Positions 62,107 through 64,000 of a stretch of DNA of 64,000 nt are shown here, piece by piece (the first letter of the stretch is position 1; every line of letters starts with the position of its first letter). A program made the translations under genes and the position numbers. The notes beneath the pieces are model-generated. The model worked only from the letters and a program-made list of their open reading frames with translations, did not search any database and was not told where the DNA came from. Location of the stretch: assembly GCA_020851465.1 (NCBI GenBank), contig JADZCR010000017.1, forward strand, positions 62,001 to 126,000, given 5' to 3'. Origin of the DNA: Phycisphaeraceae bacterium (GTDB taxonomy: Bacteria; Planctomycetota; Phycisphaerae; Phycisphaerales; Phycisphaeraceae).

Positions 62107-63285
62107 ATGGCACGTCAGGACGCTTTTTCTCCCACTCCCGCGGATAAGTTCACTTTCGGCCTGTGGACCGTAGGCAATCCCGGCCGTGATCCGTTCGGTG
62201 AGCCTACACGGGTAAAACTCGATCCGGTAAAGATCGTGGATCTCTTAGGCGAGGTGGGCGGCGTCTATGGCGTGAATTTCCACGACAACGACCTGATCCC
62301 GATTGACGCGACAGTCGCCGAAGCGGACACGATCAAGCGTGATTTCAAGAAGGCACTCAAGAGACAAAATCTGCGCGTGCCGATGGCCACGACCAATCTG
62401 TTTTCCGATCCGGTATTCAAGGACGGTGCATTCACCAGCAACGACGCGGAGATTCGCGCGTATGCGATTCAGAAGACGATGCGAGCGATGGAGCTGGGTG
62501 CCGAGTTTGGAGCGAAGATTTATGTCTTCTGGGGTGGCCGCGAGGGAACCGACACCAACGCGAGCAAGGATCCGGTCAAGGCGGTCGAGTGGTTTCGTGA
62601 GGCGATGAACTTTTTATGCCGTTATTCGATGGATCGTCGGTTCGGCTACCGCTTTGCACTGGAAGCCAAGCCGAATGAGCCGCGCGGTCACATCTTCGCG
62701 CCGGTCACCGGCTCGTACCTGGCGTTTATCTCTACCCTTGACCATCCTGAGATGGTTGGCGTCAATCCTGAGTTTGCCCACGAGCAGATGGCGGGGCTTA
62801 ACTTCGTGCAGGTCGTGGCCGAGGCGCTGGCTGCCGGAAAACTTTTTCACATTGATCTCAACGACCAGGAGGTAGGACGATTCGATCAGGATCTCCGCTT
62901 CGCCAGCCAGAATTACAAACACGCTTTCTTCCTCGTAAAGCTGCTGCTGGATAACGGATACGCCGGGCCGAAGCACTTCGACAGCCACGCCTACCGCACG
63001 GCTGACTACGCGGATGTGAAAGCCTTCGCCCGCGGTTCGATGCGGTCGTACAAAATTCTTGAGGACAAGGCCCGTCGCTACAACAGCGATCGACAGATTC
63101 AGGCGCTGCTCCGCCGCATCGTCAACGACAACGCCAAGCTGGCGCGTCTGACCGCGAGCTACTCGAAAGCCAATGCGAAGGCCCTGCTGGACGCCGACTT
63201 TAACCGACAGAAGCTGGCTGCCCGTTCTCTGCCTTATGAGGAGCTGGATCAGTTGGTGTTCGATTTGTTGATGGGCGAGCGTTGA
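62107..63285 (+). CDS. xylA: xylose isomerase, actinobacterial type
   Basis: A 392-residue isomerase of xylose and xylulose (also glucose and fructose). Active-site pieces are all visible: [19 protein letters not shown] (His and Asp pair), [36 protein letters not shown] (metal Glu and Lys), [28 protein letters not shown] and [11 protein letters not shown]. The short form (about 390 residues) is the type found in actinomycetes. It points to growth on xylan-derived sugar; no xylulokinase is in the window. Confidence 0.95.
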   Translation: MARQDAFSPTPADKFTFGLWTVGNPGRDPFGEPTRVKLDPVKIVDLLGEVGGVYGVNFHDNDLIPIDATVAEADTIKRDFKKALKRQNLRVPMATTNLFSDPVFKDGAFTSNDAEIRAYAIQKTMRAMELGAEFGAKIYVFWGGREGTDTNASKDPVKAVEWFREAMNFLCRYSMDRRFGYRFALEAKPNEPRGHIFAPVTGSYLAFISTLDHPEMVGVNPEFAHEQMAGLNFVQVVAEALAAGKLFHIDLNDQEVGRFDQDLRFASQNYKHAFFLVKLLLDNGYAGPKHFDSHAYRTADYADVKAFARGSMRSYKILEDKARRYNSDRQIQALLRRIVNDNAKLARLTASYSKANAKALLDADFNRQKLAARSLPYEELDQLVFDLLMGER

Positions 63286-63333
63286 GAGAAACGAAATGTC
63301 GTCGTCTTGACCGATGCGCTTGTCAGCGGGCGA

Positions 63334-63837
63334 TCACTCGATTTCCCGTGACATTTCGATCATCGTCGCGCGAAATCCCCGCTTTCTGAAAAAATCCTGT
63401 GCGACATGATTGGCTGCTGCGCTTTCGAGGATGATTCGCGGGGCATGGTGCTCAGCCATCCAAGCGATGACGCCTTCGAGCAGTGCGCTCGCCACCCCGC
63501 GACGGCGTGCTTTTTCAGCCACGACCAGATCGTGCAGAAATCCGCACGAATCCATCAGGCGGTTCCAATCCCTGCCCTCGAGTCGCGCATAGGCGTAGCC
63601 GAGGATTTTCGCTTCGCCTTTGGTGTGATTTGAGGCAGCAACGAGGACGAGAGCTTTTTTATTCTGCAGTTCACGGCCGAGCCAGTTTTCGTAGCCGGGT
63701 TCGATCGGTTCGTGCAGAATGGCGAAACGCTGACGGTCCCACTCATGGTGCAGGCGGACCATGAGGCCGGCGAGTTGCGCTACCTGCGGCAGATCAGCGG
63801 AACGGGCGGTGCGGACTTCAAAACCTGATTTGCTCAT
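63334..63837 (-). CDS. GNAT-family N-acetyltransferase
   Basis: A 167-residue acetyltransferase: RTARSADLPQVAQLAGLMVR at the N-terminus, the acetyl-CoA loop DLVVAEKARRRGVASALLEG (R-x-x-G-x-A) and the closing AANHVAQDFFRKRGFRATMI. Substrate unknown. AGGAGAG lies eight bases before the ATG at 63837. Confidence 0.85.
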   Translation of the reverse strand: MSKSGFEVRTARSADLPQVAQLAGLMVRLHHEWDRQRFAILHEPIEPGYENWLGRELQNKKALVLVAASNHTKGEAKILGYAYARLEGRDWNRLMDSCGFLHDLVVAEKARRRGVASALLEGVIAWMAEHHAPRIILESAAANHVAQDFFRKRGFRATMIEMSREIE

Positions 63838-63901
63838 CGGCAGCTCTCCTTGAGTCAGGACTCGTAGCCGTGTGCGTGTAGAATCGCCACTCATTGGACA
63901 T

Positions 63902-64000
63902 ATGGCCCACGTGAAACTTCTTTTCCTCAACCAATACTACTGGCCCGACAGTGCCGCGACGGCGCAGATGCTCACCGATCTCTGCGAATACCTCGCGTCG
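63902..64000 (+). CDS. glycosyltransferase family 4 protein, N-terminus (runs off window)
   Basis: Only 33 residues are seen: MAHVKLLFLNQYYWPDSAAT, then AQMLTDLCEYLAS. The LFLNQYYWPDSAATAQML pattern is the usual start of GT4 enzymes of the WbuB/WcaI kind, which build exopolysaccharide or O-antigen. Divergent from the GNAT gene. Confidence 0.7.
   Translation, partial: MAHVKLLFLNQYYWPDSAATAQMLTDLCEYLAS

Noticed and set aside
1..64000. tRNA, rRNA, CRISPR, insertion sequence or prophage
   Set aside because: Reading both strands I found no T-loop/acceptor pairs, no regularly spaced repeats, no transposase or integrase motifs. A covariance-model scan would be decisive for small RNAs.

Overview
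This window most likely comes from a planctomycete, probably of the Phycisphaerae type. Several things point there: tetrahydromethanopterin (H4MPT)-linked C1-transfer genes in an otherwise bacterial genome, a secreted protease with a PEP-CTERM tail, a large orphan TPR-secretin, a FloA flotillin, Gram-negative envelope genes (kdsB, a WecA/MraY-family transferase), and many secreted carbohydrate-active or sulfatase-niche proteins. The DNA is moderately GC-rich and evenly so. I saw no insertion sequence, prophage, integrase, CRISPR array, tRNA or rRNA, so the window reads as ordinary chromosome. Taxon assignment is inference from gene content only.

Layout. 1-5.2 kb: a divergent H4MPT/methanofuran C1 cluster; fhcD-fhcC-mch run leftward, while a DUF6513 pterin-binding protein, a DUF447 protein and beta-RFAP synthase run rightward. 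5.2-16 kb: small membrane proteins and lipoproteins, a double DUF3467 protein, a glutathione peroxidase, a C45-like hydrolase, a methyltransferase, a phytanoyl-CoA dioxygenase-like protein, a large YetA/exo-rhamnogalacturonan-lyase-like protein, a TPR protein and rpiB. 16-23.5 kb: a PEP-CTERM subtilase, ftsY, ribH-nusB, a kelch protein and malate dehydrogenase. 23.5-29.7 kb: a secreted protein of unknown function, type III glutamine synthetase behind a convincing sigma-54 promoter, and citrate synthase. 29.9-35.4 kb: a leftward ATP synthase operon (atpZ, a 4-TM protein, atpB, E, F, H, A) that ends in a terminator and lacks atpG, atpD and atpC. 35.6-47.7 kb: a ceramidase-like protein, the TPR-secretin, a WecA-like transferase, dapB, a monooxygenase-fold protein, a TPR protein, kdsB, an SGNH-like protein and pdxJ. 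47.8-57.1 kb: an SGNH esterase and a polysaccharide lyase, a degenerate M24 protein, rpmA, obgE, coaX, two tandem paralogous 4-TM proteins and a shortened MnmE-like GTPase. 57.1-64 kb: a secreted esterase, floA, an adenylate-kinase-like/deoxyribosyltransferase-like fusion, rplU (away from rpmA), a pair of small Cys-rich secreted proteins, xylose isomerase, a GNAT acetyltransferase and the start of a glycosyltransferase.

How it fits together. The left end supports formaldehyde/formate-level C1 transfer on H4MPT, both carrier synthesis (beta-RFAP synthase) and its use (Fhc, Mch). The middle holds core carbon and nitrogen metabolism and energy conversion. The scattered lyases, esterases and xylose isomerase suggest growth on polysaccharides. 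The most promising undescribed items are: the MnmE-like GTPase linked to two paralogous membrane proteins and a coaX with an altered phosphate motif; the AdkA-like/deoxyribosyltransferase-like fusion; the Cys-rich secreted pair; structured spacers around atpE; and several enzyme homologues whose catalytic residues are replaced (subtilase Asp to Glu, SGNH Ser to Glu, M24 missing two Asp ligands).
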